A DNA stretch of 64,000 nt from Anoxybacillus pushchinoensis (GTDB lineage: Bacteria > Bacillota > Bacilli > Bacillales > Anoxybacillaceae), in contig NZ_FOJQ01000002.1 of the NCBI RefSeq assembly GCF_900111795.1, forward strand, positions 13,296-77,295, in the 5' to 3' direction. Both the position numbers and the translations under genes were made by a program. The notes under the pieces are model-generated. The model did not search any database. It was not told the origin of the DNA and was given only the letters and a program-made list of their open reading frames with translations. Below are positions 45,326 through 53,325 of this stretch, piece after piece. Numbering within the stretch: position 1 is the stretch's first letter; the number at the start of each line of letters is the position of its first letter.

Positions 45326-47404
45326 TTAATGAACCGGACCAAATACAGCTTTTTCTAACAGTTCAGCTACATCATACGTACCTACTTTTTCTTCGACTTC
45401 TTTCGCTTTCGTTCCATCCGAAAGCATCGTTAAACAGTACGGACAGCCGGAGCTAATAACTGTCGGATTCACCTCAAGCGCTTGTTCTGTCCGCGCCACG
45501 TTAATGCGCGTGCCTGTCGTTTCTTCCATCCACATTAGTCCACCGCCTGCACCACAACACATACCGGTCTCGCGATGACGTGCCATTTCGACGAGTTTTA
45601 CTCCCGGAATCGCTTTCAATATTTGACGCGGCGCATCGTATACGTCGTTGTATCTACCTAAATAACACGAGTCATGGAATGTAACGACCTCGTTTACTTC
45701 ATATTTCGGAACGAGACGACCTTCGGCAACGAGCTTCGCTAATAGCTCCGTATGATGATATACTTCCGCTTCAAATCCGAAATCTGGGTATTCATTTTTA
45801 AATGTGTTATACGCATGAGGGTCAATCGTCACGATTTTTTTCACACCTGCTTTTTCAAACTCGGCGATATTGGCTGTCGCTAATTCTTGGAATAAAAATT
45901 CATTCCCTAAACGGCGTGGCGTATCGCCAGAGTTTTTCTCCTTGTTGCCTAAAATCGCAAATTTCACCCCTGCCTCGTTTAGTAAGCGCGCAAAAGCTAG
46001 CGCAATTTTTTGGCTTCGATTATCAAACGATCCCATCGAACCAACCCAAAATAAATATTCGAATTCTTCCCCTGCTTTTTGCATTTCTTTTACTGTCGGA
46101 ATGCGCACATCTTCACGCAATTCGCGCCAGTTTTCTTTTTCTTTTCGGTTTAGTCCCCACGGATTTCCTTGGCGTTCAATATTCGTCATCGCCCGTTGCG
46201 CATCTGGATTTAACTTTCCTTCTGTCAGTACGAGATAGCGACGCAAATCAATAATTTTATCGACGTGTTCATTCATGACCGGACATTGATCTTCACAGTT
46301 GCGACACGTCGTACATGCCCAAATTTCTTCCTCGGTAATGACATCGCCAATTAAGTTTGGCAGTTCGATCGTTGCCGCTTGTTCTTGCGTTCCTTGTGCC
46401 ATGAAAGCGAGCTGGTTCCCTTTCGTATTAGCAAACGCAAACGTTGGTACCCAAGGAGCTTTTGATGTAATCGCTGCCCCTTTCTCTGTTAAATGGTCGC
46501 GCAATTTTAAAATGAGGTCCATCGGCGATAACATTTTTCCTGTTCCTGTTGCCGGGCACATGTTTGTACAGCGCCCGCATTCCACACAGGCATATAAATC
46601 GATCAGTTGGGTTTGCTTAAAGTCTTCGATTTTACCAACGCCAAACGACTCTTGTGTTTCGTCTTCAAAGTTAATTTTTTCAAGTTTTGGCCGCGTTAAT
46701 CGACTGAAAAAGACGTTGATCGGCCCAGCGATTAAATGGGCATGTTTCGATTGTGGCACGTACACTAAAAACGTTAATAAAATAAGCAAGTGCACCCACC
46801 AAGCGACAAAAAACAATACCGCTGCACCTGTTTCCCCTACCCAACCAAATGCAAGGGCGATGGCCGAAGCGACAGGCTCGCTCCACGACGTCCCTTCGTT
46901 ATGCCAAATGCGGCTCATGCCGTTACCGAACAACACCGAAAGCATAAGTCCACCGATAAAAATGAGCACAAGCCCTGCTTTCAAATCGCGCTTTAAACGG
47001 ACAAGCTTTTCAATGTAGCGACGATAAAACGCCCATAACACTGCCACTAAAATAAGCAATGTGACGATTTCTTGGAAAAACGTAAACGCTGGATAAAGCG
47101 CCCCAAGCGGCAAGTGCGCCCCCGGTATAAGACCTTTTATAATAAAGTCAATGGCACCAAACTGAACGAGAATAAAGCCGTAAAAAAACATGACGTGAAT
47201 GATCCCGCTTTTTTTATCTTTTAACAGCTTTTTCTGTCCGAAAACGTTCACCCATATGTTTTGTAGTCGTTCTTTTACCTTTCCATCAAATTCAACTTTT
47301 TTTCCTAGCTTAATATACGCAATACGCGTTTTGATGAGATAAACGAACAAATGAACGGCGTACGCTGTCACAAGTAGAAAAGCGATCCAGTTCAACCAAA
47401 GCAC
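45326..47404 (-). CDS. fadF: Iron-sulfur membrane oxidoreductase linked to beta-oxidation (FadF/YwjF type)
   Basis: A protein of about 692 residues that probably passes electrons from acyl-CoA dehydrogenases (via electron-transfer flavoprotein) to the quinone pool. The N-terminal third has five or six membrane helices of the NarI/b-type cytochrome kind. Two 4Fe-4S motifs follow (CVECGRCTNMCP and CTTCRNCEDQCP), then two cysteine-rich CCG domains (CYLGRY and CCGAGGG). The start is a GTG at 47404 after AAAGGGGGAAG; an upstream ATG at 47464 lies in the promoter -10 and cannot be right. B. subtilis fadF sits near acdA-rpoE too. Confidence 0.92.
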   Translation of the reverse strand: MLWLNWIAFLLVTAYAVHLFVYLIKTRIAYIKLGKKVEFDGKVKERLQNIWVNVFGQKKLLKDKKSGIIHVMFFYGFILVQFGAIDFIIKGLIPGAHLPLGALYPAFTFFQEIVTLLILVAVLWAFYRRYIEKLVRLKRDLKAGLVLIFIGGLMLSVLFGNGMSRIWHNEGTSWSEPVASAIALAFGWVGETGAAVLFFVAWWVHLLILLTFLVYVPQSKHAHLIAGPINVFFSRLTRPKLEKINFEDETQESFGVGKIEDFKQTQLIDLYACVECGRCTNMCPATGTGKMLSPMDLILKLRDHLTEKGAAITSKAPWVPTFAFANTKGNQLAFMAQGTQEQAATIELPNLIGDVITEEEIWACTTCRNCEDQCPVMNEHVDKIIDLRRYLVLTEGKLNPDAQRAMTNIERQGNPWGLNRKEKENWRELREDVRIPTVKEMQKAGEEFEYLFWVGSMGSFDNRSQKIALAFARLLNEAGVKFAILGNKEKNSGDTPRRLGNEFLFQELATANIAEFEKAGVKKIVTIDPHAYNTFKNEYPDFGFEAEVYHHTELLAKLVAEGRLVPKYEVNEVVTFHDSCYLGRYNDVYDAPRQILKAIPGVKLVEMARHRETGMCCGAGGGLMWMEETTGTRINVARTEQALEVNPTVISSGCPYCLTMLSDGTKAKEVEEKVGTYDVAELLEKAVFGPVH

Positions 47405-47462
47405 AATACTCTTCCCCCTTTGTTGTAAAAATAAAATAAATTTTCTGAACAAACTTACTTTC

Positions 47463-47490
47463 ATTATATAATGAATGAGCGTTCAGTCAA
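47463..47490 (-). promoter_or_regulatory. Promoter of fadF with overlapping operator
   Basis: TTGACT (47485-47490) and TATAAT (47463-47468) are 16 bases apart on the minus strand, and the spacer is almost wholly occupied by the palindrome at 47472-47489, so repressor binding would block polymerase. Confidence 0.8.
47472..47489. promoter_or_regulatory. FadR-like operator within the fadF promoter
   Basis: TGAATGAGCGTTCAGTCA has TGAATGA and TCAGTCA half-sites about a four-base centre, like remembered B. subtilis FadR boxes (TGAATGA-type halves). It lies between the -35 and -10 of fadF. Confidence 0.72.
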
Positions 47491-47551
47491 TATTTTTTCT
47501 CATTTTTTATTTTCTTTTTGGAAAGACTACAAGAAAGAAAGGAGTGAAAGC

Positions 47552-48730
47552 ATGCGTTGGCTCGCCATTATCCTCATTTTATTGTTTCTCCTTTTGCTTG
47601 ATTATAAATGGGGCGAAAAAGTGTCAAAAGCTTCTGTACGAAAAAAAATCGGCGTCGAGCGCGAAAGCAACTTGACGCTATTTACAGCCGGAGAGGAGCT
47701 GTTTGATGACTATTTCGCCGAGTTAGAACGAGCGAAACATCATATTCACATTTTATTTTACATCGTACGCAATGATGAAATCGGGCAACGATTTTTTTCT
47801 CTACTTGAGCAAAAAGTAAATGAAGGAGTAGAAGTGCGTCTACTTGTTGATTGGGTTGGCAGTTTCGGGCTACCGTCATCCCTCCGACAAAAAAGCGGAC
47901 AATTTGCCTTTGCAAACCGCCCAACATTGCCGTTTTTTTTCTACAAGTTAAACGAACGAAACCATCGGAAAATAACAGTCATTGATGGGAAAATCGGCTA
48001 TTTAGGTGGATTTAATATCGGAAAAGAATATATCGGTCAAGATCCGAAGTTCGGCAACTGGCGCGACTATCACTTGAAAATCGTCGGGGAAGGGGTTCAC
48101 GATTTGCAACGACAGTTTCAAGAAGATTGGAAAAAAGCAACTGGACAATCGTTTGGAAATAGTGAGCGATATTTTCCACCTCTTCAAAAAGGGGCGATGA
48201 AACATCGCTTTCTTCCGACAGATGGAAAATATTTAGAGGAAGAATTTATTCAACTCATTAAACAAGCGAAACAAAAAATAATTATTGGCACACCGTACTT
48301 TATTCCGAGCAAAAACATCATGACCGCCCTCCTTGAAGCGATGAAGCGCGGCGTCCAACTGACTATTGTCGCACCGACACAAGCTGATCATCCACTCGTC
48401 AAAGAAGCCGCATACCCTTATTTTCGTCAGCTTCTTCGTGCCGGAGCTCATATTTACCAGTTTAACAACGGGTTTTACCACGCCAAAGTGATCGTCATTG
48501 ATGATGATATTTGCGATATCGGCACAGCGAATTTCGATCGCCGCAGTTTGTTCATTAACTATGAAATGAATTGTTATATATATGACAAACCGTTTATTCA
48601 ACATGTGAAACAAACGATTGAACGAGACATTAGCACATCAACGTTGCTAACGGAACAATATTTTCAGCAGCAACCATGGTTTTATCGCCTAAAAGAAATC
48701 GCCGCAACAATGACGGCCCCGTTATTGTAA
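47552..48730 (+). CDS. cls: Cardiolipin synthase (phospholipase D family, YwjE type)
   Basis: The enzyme joins two phosphatidylglycerol molecules to make cardiolipin at the membrane. The 392-residue protein has an N-terminal membrane segment (about 3-18), and two HKD motifs: HRKITVIDGKIGYLGGFNIG and HAKVIVIDDDICDIGTANFD. The start is the ATG at 47552 after AAAGGAGTGAAAGC; a frame beginning at 47471 would run through the fadF operator. B. subtilis ywjE sits at the same place. Confidence 0.93.
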   Translation: MRWLAIILILLFLLLLDYKWGEKVSKASVRKKIGVERESNLTLFTAGEELFDDYFAELERAKHHIHILFYIVRNDEIGQRFFSLLEQKVNEGVEVRLLVDWVGSFGLPSSLRQKSGQFAFANRPTLPFFFYKLNERNHRKITVIDGKIGYLGGFNIGKEYIGQDPKFGNWRDYHLKIVGEGVHDLQRQFQEDWKKATGQSFGNSERYFPPLQKGAMKHRFLPTDGKYLEEEFIQLIKQAKQKIIIGTPYFIPSKNIMTALLEAMKRGVQLTIVAPTQADHPLVKEAAYPYFRQLLRAGAHIYQFNNGFYHAKVIVIDDDICDIGTANFDRRSLFINYEMNCYIYDKPFIQHVKQTIERDISTSTLLTEQYFQQQPWFYRLKEIAATMTAPLL

Positions 48731-48760
48731 AAAGCCCTCTCCAGGCGGAGAAGGGCTTTT
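48729..48760. terminator. Shared bidirectional terminator of cls and argS
   Basis: AAAAAGCCCT and its complement form a stem (48729-48760) with an inner CTCC/GGAG extension; a T-run follows on both strands. Confidence 0.85.
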
Positions 48761-48762
48761 CG

Positions 48763-50433
48763 TTACATTTTTTCTGGTGCGTGTACGCCGACAAGCGCTA
48801 ACGCATTTTTTAACGTAATTTGCACAGCTTTCATGAGCGCGAGGCGGGCACGACTTTTTTCCACGTTCGTTGCATCAAGCACTTTTTCCGCATTGTAAAA
48901 GCTATGCAGCGCGGAAGCGAGCTCGAAAATGTAGTTCGTCATGCGATGCGGCGAACGTTTCACCGCTGCTTCCGCAACCGCGGCCGGAAACTCTCCGAGT
49001 TTTTTCAATAAGTCTATTTCTTTTTCCGCTAATTCGTATGTGAAAGAGAGTTGCCCATCATAAGATAACCCTTGCTCTTCTCCTTGGCGAAGCATGCTGC
49101 ATACGCGCGCATGAGCATATTGCGCATAATATACAGGGTTCTCGTTTGATTGCGATACCGCTAAATCCATATCAAAATCTAAATGCGTATCCGATGAGCG
49201 CATCGCAAAGAAATAGCGCGTCGCATCTAACCCAACTTCTTCCATTAAGTCGCGCAACGTTACCGCCTTTCCTGTCCGCTTGCTCATGCGCACTTTCTCG
49301 CCGTTTTGATATAAGCTGACGAGCTGGATAATTTCAACTTCCAATACGTCTGGGTCATAGCCGAGCGCAGCAATCGCTGCCTTCATGCGCGGAATGTAAC
49401 CGTGATGGTCCGCTCCCCAAATGTTAATGATTTTCTCAAATCCGCGCTCGAGTTTATCTTGATGGTACGCGATGTCTGGTAATAAATACGTATACGTCCC
49501 ATCTTGTTTAATAAGCACGCGGTCTTTGTCGTCACCAAATGTCGTAGAGCGGAACCACGTCGCGCCATCTTGCTCGTAAATATGTCCTTTTTCGCGCAAC
49601 GTTTCAAGCGCTTTATTAATTTTTCCGTTATAGTAAAGCGACGTTTCTGAATACCAAACGTCAAATGTGACCCGGAAGTCCGCTAAGTCTTTTTTAATTT
49701 TGTCCATTTCAAACGCCAGTCCGTACTCGCGGAACTGTTGAAGTCGCTCTTGTTCATCAAGCGCGACAAATTTGTCGCCATGCTCTTCCGCTAACTTTTT
49801 CCCTAATTCAATAATATCTTCACCGAAGTAGCCGTCTTCCGGCATATCTTTATCAATGCCAAGCGCTTGAAAATAGCGCGCTTCGACCGACTTGGCTAAG
49901 TTAGCAATTTGGTTGCCGGCATCGTTAATGTAATATTCTCGCGTGACGTCAAAACCTGCTTTTTTCAAAATGTTGCATAACGAATCACCAACCGCTGCTC
50001 CACGAGCATGGCCTAAATGCAAACTACCTGTCGGGTTTGCGGAGACGAACTCAACTTGCACCTTTTGACCGTTGCCAACGTTTGTTTCGCCGTATGCGTC
50101 CCCTGCTTGTAAAATGGTTGGAACGAGTTCTGTTAAATAGCGATTGTCCATGTAAAAATTAATAAACCCTGGTCCAGCAATGTCCACTTTTTTCACGAAC
50201 ACAGCTTCACCGTTAAAGTGGCGTACAATGTCTTCCGCAATCATGCGCGGTGCTTTCTTCGCTACGCGCGCCAATTGCATCGCAACGTTTGTTGAATAGT
50301 CGCCGTGCGCTTTATCTTTCGGCGTCTCTAAAATAACGTTCGTCACGTCTTCTTCCGTCGCGATCCCCGAGCGAATGACCGCTTCTTTTATTTCTTCTTT
50401 TAACTTTTGTTTCATTTGTTCAACAATGTTCAT
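48763..50433 (-). CDS. argS: Arginyl-tRNA synthetase
   Basis: Class I synthetase charging tRNA-Arg. The 556-residue protein has an N-terminal tRNA-D-loop-binding domain (1-115), the HIGH-type motif [15 protein letters not shown], the KMSKS-type [11 protein letters not shown] and an anticodon-binding DALR domain at the C-terminus. It overlaps ywiB by four bases, so the two are co-transcribed. Confidence 0.98.
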   Translation of the reverse strand: MNIVEQMKQKLKEEIKEAVIRSGIATEEDVTNVILETPKDKAHGDYSTNVAMQLARVAKKAPRMIAEDIVRHFNGEAVFVKKVDIAGPGFINFYMDNRYLTELVPTILQAGDAYGETNVGNGQKVQVEFVSANPTGSLHLGHARGAAVGDSLCNILKKAGFDVTREYYINDAGNQIANLAKSVEARYFQALGIDKDMPEDGYFGEDIIELGKKLAEEHGDKFVALDEQERLQQFREYGLAFEMDKIKKDLADFRVTFDVWYSETSLYYNGKINKALETLREKGHIYEQDGATWFRSTTFGDDKDRVLIKQDGTYTYLLPDIAYHQDKLERGFEKIINIWGADHHGYIPRMKAAIAALGYDPDVLEVEIIQLVSLYQNGEKVRMSKRTGKAVTLRDLMEEVGLDATRYFFAMRSSDTHLDFDMDLAVSQSNENPVYYAQYAHARVCSMLRQGEEQGLSYDGQLSFTYELAEKEIDLLKKLGEFPAAVAEAAVKRSPHRMTNYIFELASALHSFYNAEKVLDATNVEKSRARLALMKAVQITLKNALALVGVHAPEKM

Positions 50434-50858
50434 TTCTTTGCCTCCTTAAACGACATCGTCACAGCATGACGGCCGACATGTTTACCAGATAAGTGAAGTA
50501 TGTAAGAAAAAAACAGCTTCCCTTTTTTCGCTTTCTCGTTGTACTGATACAATACTTGTTCCGTCTTCGTCTTCATTTCCCAGCGTGCCATCGGACTTTC
50601 GTACGTCCCGATCGTCTCCGACTGTTTGCGGAATGTGTGACGCATCGAGATGGCTCCAGAGCGAAGGACGACCACTTCATCGGCCATAATTTTCACGACG
50701 TTTTTGATCGTCTCCCCTTCGTACATCTCTTCAAACGTCACATACGTCACATCTCCTTTTAAGTAGTATAAACCATTTGCCTCAACGACAACAATTTCTT
50801 TTCGTGCCCCGTCCCGAATTTCTGTTACGTGCTTGAGCTGTATAGGCGTTCCGTTCAC
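50430..50858 (-). CDS. ywiB: DUF1934 family protein (YwiB)
   Basis: A 142-residue protein predicted to be a beta-barrel of the calycin-like DUF1934 type, with [27 protein letters not shown] and [15 protein letters not shown]. Function unknown. The start is uncertain: a GTG at 50858 with AAGGATGTGGGGAAG upstream gives the family N-terminus, but the frame runs back to 50924. In B. subtilis ywiB also precedes argS. Confidence 0.8.
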   Translation of the reverse strand: MNGTPIQLKHVTEIRDGARKEIVVVEANGLYYLKGDVTYVTFEEMYEGETIKNVVKIMADEVVVLRSGAISMRHTFRKQSETIGTYESPMARWEMKTKTEQVLYQYNEKAKKGKLFFSYILHLSGKHVGRHAVTMSFKEAKK

Positions 50859-50924
50859 CTTCCCCACATCCTTGCTGTTGTTATGACTGTAGATAAGTAT
50901 AGAAAAAGAGACGCATACATGCAA

Positions 50925-50952
50925 TAGGCGGCCCCTTTTTAGAGACCGCCTA
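50925..50952. other. GC-rich hairpin after the heme-copper-oxidase-like gene
   Basis: TAGGCGG (50925-50931) pairs with CCGCCTA (50946-50952), extended by four more pairs with two G-T. It lies five bases after the stop codon of the minus-strand gene at 50958 but has no U-run on either side, so termination would have to be intrinsic-weak or factor-dependent. Confidence 0.6.
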
Positions 50953-50957
50953 CCATG

Positions 50958-51326
50958 TTATGCCTGCTTTAAGTTTTTTAATATATTCCATGCAAACGTT
51001 AGTACCGCGATAGTAACGAGCGTACCACCGAGCGCAGTTAGTGGAATGAATGCTTCATATCCCGAGACGACAAACGCTAAACCGATCATCATCGCCGGCA
51101 ATCCAATATTATGAAGCCAAAAATGCGCTTTCGCTGTTTTCGTTTCCGCAATATGAGGGAATAAATGATATAAAATACCAGCAAGCGTTAACGCTGTCCA
51201 ACCGAGCAAATTAATATGAACGTGGACAGGTGTAAATGTAAAAGCGTGCGTCATAGACATGTAAAGCCCTAAACAGACGCCGATTGCGAAATACACAACA
51301 GAAATTTTAATTAGCCGAATGCCCAT
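50958..51326 (-). CDS. Small membrane protein related to heme-copper oxidase subunit I
   Basis: A 122-residue protein with four membrane helices. Helix two starts HVHINLLGW, as in the heme-ligating helix II of cbb3 oxidase/NorB-type subunit I, and helix three begins FWLHNIGLP. Alone it is far too short to be an oxidase (a full subunit has 12 helices), and it lacks the copper ligands. It may be a stand-alone heme-binding or assembly relative; I do not know its function. It is not obviously co-regulated with speB-speE, which has its own terminator. The start follows AAAGGAGGTG. Confidence 0.82.
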   Translation of the reverse strand: MGIRLIKISVVYFAIGVCLGLYMSMTHAFTFTPVHVHINLLGWTALTLAGILYHLFPHIAETKTAKAHFWLHNIGLPAMMIGLAFVVSGYEAFIPLTALGGTLVTIAVLTFAWNILKNLKQA

Positions 51327-51400
51327 TTTTTCACCTCCTTTCAAATATTTGCACTATGTAAATGTTACTTTCAATGTATGACGTTGGCAATACTTTTATG

Positions 51401-51431
51401 AAAAAAAATCCCCGTCTCATAGACAGGGATT
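51401..51431 (-). terminator. Terminator of speE-speB
   Basis: AATCCC-T-GTCT and complement with one wobble form an 11-bp stem (51407-51431), followed by TTTTTT on the minus strand just after the speB stop. Confidence 0.88.
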
Positions 51432-51436
51432 TTCAT

Positions 51437-52309
51437 TTATTTCACCCAACCGAGAAGTATTTCGCGCACGAGTTTGCTTGCCGTGTTGGCTGTTTGTTCA
51501 GAATGGTCATATACTGGCGCAACTTCCACTAAATCTGCCCCAACAACACGAACGTCGGAACGAGCGATTGTGTGAATGGCAGCTAACAACTCTTTCGATG
51601 TAATACCTCCCGCATCGACTGTGCCCGTCCCTGGCGCATGCGCTGGATCTAATACGTCAATGTCGATTGTTACATATACCGGGCGGCCTGCAAGCGTTGG
51701 GAGCACCTCTTTTAACGGTTCAAGCACATCGAATTTCGCAATGTACATGCCGTTTTGTTTCGCCCATTCAAATTCTTCTTTCATTCCAGAACGAATACCG
51801 AAAGAATATACATTTTTCGGCCCAATGAGCTCAGCAATTTTACGAATGGGTGTCGAATGTGATAACGGTTCGCCTTCATAATGCTCGCGTAAATCCGTAT
51901 GGGCATCCATATGAATGATCGCCAAGTCTGGGTACTTTTTATATACAGCTTTCATAACCGGCCAAGATACTAAATGCTCACCGCCAAGACCGAGCGGAAA
52001 TTTCCCAGCTTCTAACACGCGATCAACAAACTGTTCAATCATATCTAAACTGCGTTGCGCGTTGCCAAACGGCAACGGAATATCCCCTGCATCAAAATAT
52101 TTCACTTCATCAAGCTCGCGATCTAAATATGGGCTATATTCCTCAAGCCCGATTGACACTTCGCGAATGCGTGCTGGACCGAAACGAGAGCCTGGGCGGT
52201 AGCTAACTGTCCAGTCCATCGGCATCCCGTAAATAACTGCTTGGCTTTCTTCAAAGTTCGGATGACTTTTAATAAATACGTTGCCAGAATAAGCTTCATC
52301 AAACCGCAT
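51437..52309 (-). CDS. speB: Agmatinase
   Basis: SpeB hydrolyses agmatine to putrescine and urea, the route to polyamines in bacilli. The 290-residue ureohydrolase has the manganese ligands in GGEHLVSWP, IHMDAHTDLRE and TIDIDVLDPAHAPG. It lies 12 bases after speE, giving a polyamine operon with spermidine synthase. A terminator follows. Confidence 0.96.
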   Translation of the reverse strand: MRFDEAYSGNVFIKSHPNFEESQAVIYGMPMDWTVSYRPGSRFGPARIREVSIGLEEYSPYLDRELDEVKYFDAGDIPLPFGNAQRSLDMIEQFVDRVLEAGKFPLGLGGEHLVSWPVMKAVYKKYPDLAIIHMDAHTDLREHYEGEPLSHSTPIRKIAELIGPKNVYSFGIRSGMKEEFEWAKQNGMYIAKFDVLEPLKEVLPTLAGRPVYVTIDIDVLDPAHAPGTGTVDAGGITSKELLAAIHTIARSDVRVVGADLVEVAPVYDHSEQTANTASKLVREILLGWVK

Positions 52310-52321
52310 CGTCTTCCCCCC

Positions 52322-53149
52322 TTACTTCACTAAGTCTTCAACGAATTTCGGCAATACGAAGCACGCTTTATGAAGCTGTTTTGTGTAATATTTCGTTTCA
52401 ATGTCATGGAAACGGTCATCGCTTACTTCAAGCGGATCATACTTTTTCGAACCGAGGGTGAACGTCCACATACCGCTTGGGTACGTCGGAATGTTTGCGA
52501 TATATAAACGCGTAATCGGAAAAATTTCGCGCACATCACGTTGAACGGTGCGAATTAAATCTGCTTTAAACCAAGGGTTGTCTGTTTGCGCAACAAAAAT
52601 ACCGTCTTCTTTTAACGCTTTCGCAATGCCTGCATAAAACCCTTTTGTAAATAAATTCACCGCTGGGCCAACAGGTTCTGTCGAGTCAACCATAATGACG
52701 TCATATTTGTTTTCACTTTGCGCAATATGCATAAATCCGTCATCTACTTTCACTTCAACGCGTGGGTCGTCCAATTGACCGGCGATTTCTGGCAAATATT
52801 TTTTCGAATACTCGATCACTTTGCCGTCAATTTCAACAAGCGTCGCTTTTTTCACGCTCGGATGCTTTAATACTTCGCGAATGACACCGCCGTCTCCGCC
52901 ACCAACAACAAGAACGTTTTCTGGATTCGGATGCGTAAATAACGGAACGTGCGCCACCATTTCATGATAGACGAACTCATCTTTTTGCGTTGTCATCACC
53001 ATTCCGTCTAAAATAAGCATGTTCCCGAATTCTTCTGTTTCGACCATATCGAGCTTTTGGAATTCTGTTTGCTCTGTATGTAAAGTGCGTTTAATTCGTG
53101 CTGTAATCCCAAAGTTGTCCGTCTGTTTTTCAGTAAACCAAAGTTCCAT
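52322..53149 (-). CDS. speE: Spermidine synthase
   Basis: SpeE transfers an aminopropyl group from decarboxylated S-adenosylmethionine to putrescine. The 275-residue protein has the substrate-binding [14 protein letters not shown], the nucleotide-binding [14 protein letters not shown] and the catalytic Asp in DSTEPVGPA. The start is the ATG at 53149 after AAAGGGTG. The promoter at 53218-53245 carries an inverted repeat that could be an operator. Confidence 0.97.
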   Translation of the reverse strand: MELWFTEKQTDNFGITARIKRTLHTEQTEFQKLDMVETEEFGNMLILDGMVMTTQKDEFVYHEMVAHVPLFTHPNPENVLVVGGGDGGVIREVLKHPSVKKATLVEIDGKVIEYSKKYLPEIAGQLDDPRVEVKVDDGFMHIAQSENKYDVIMVDSTEPVGPAVNLFTKGFYAGIAKALKEDGIFVAQTDNPWFKADLIRTVQRDVREIFPITRLYIANIPTYPSGMWTFTLGSKKYDPLEVSDDRFHDIETKYYTKQLHKACFVLPKFVEDLVK

Positions 53150-53217
53150 ATTGAACACCCTTTCGTCAATAATGCACCGCTTATCATGCCCGAAAAATAA
53201 AATGCTAAACATGAAAA

Positions 53218-53245
53218 AGTATAGAGCAATCTAGCAAAATTTCAA
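53218..53245 (-). promoter_or_regulatory. Sigma-A promoter of speE-speB
   Basis: TTGAAA (53240-53245) and TATACT (53218-53223) are 16 bases apart on the minus strand. An 8-bp inverted repeat TCTAGCAA/TTGCTAGA (53230-53237 and 53253-53260) brackets the -35. Confidence 0.65.
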
Positions 53246-53325
53246 GTAAAAATTGCTAGAAAACGTTTAAAAAAATAAAAATGTTTTTATACTAAATTGT
53301 AAACGTAAAAAATGAGGTGATGGCT

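Noticed and set aside
46299-47018. Long plus-strand open frame (239 codons) opposite fadF
   Set aside because: It is antisense to a well-supported Fe-S protein and has no family motif or ribosome binding site; it is a codon-bias shadow of fadF.
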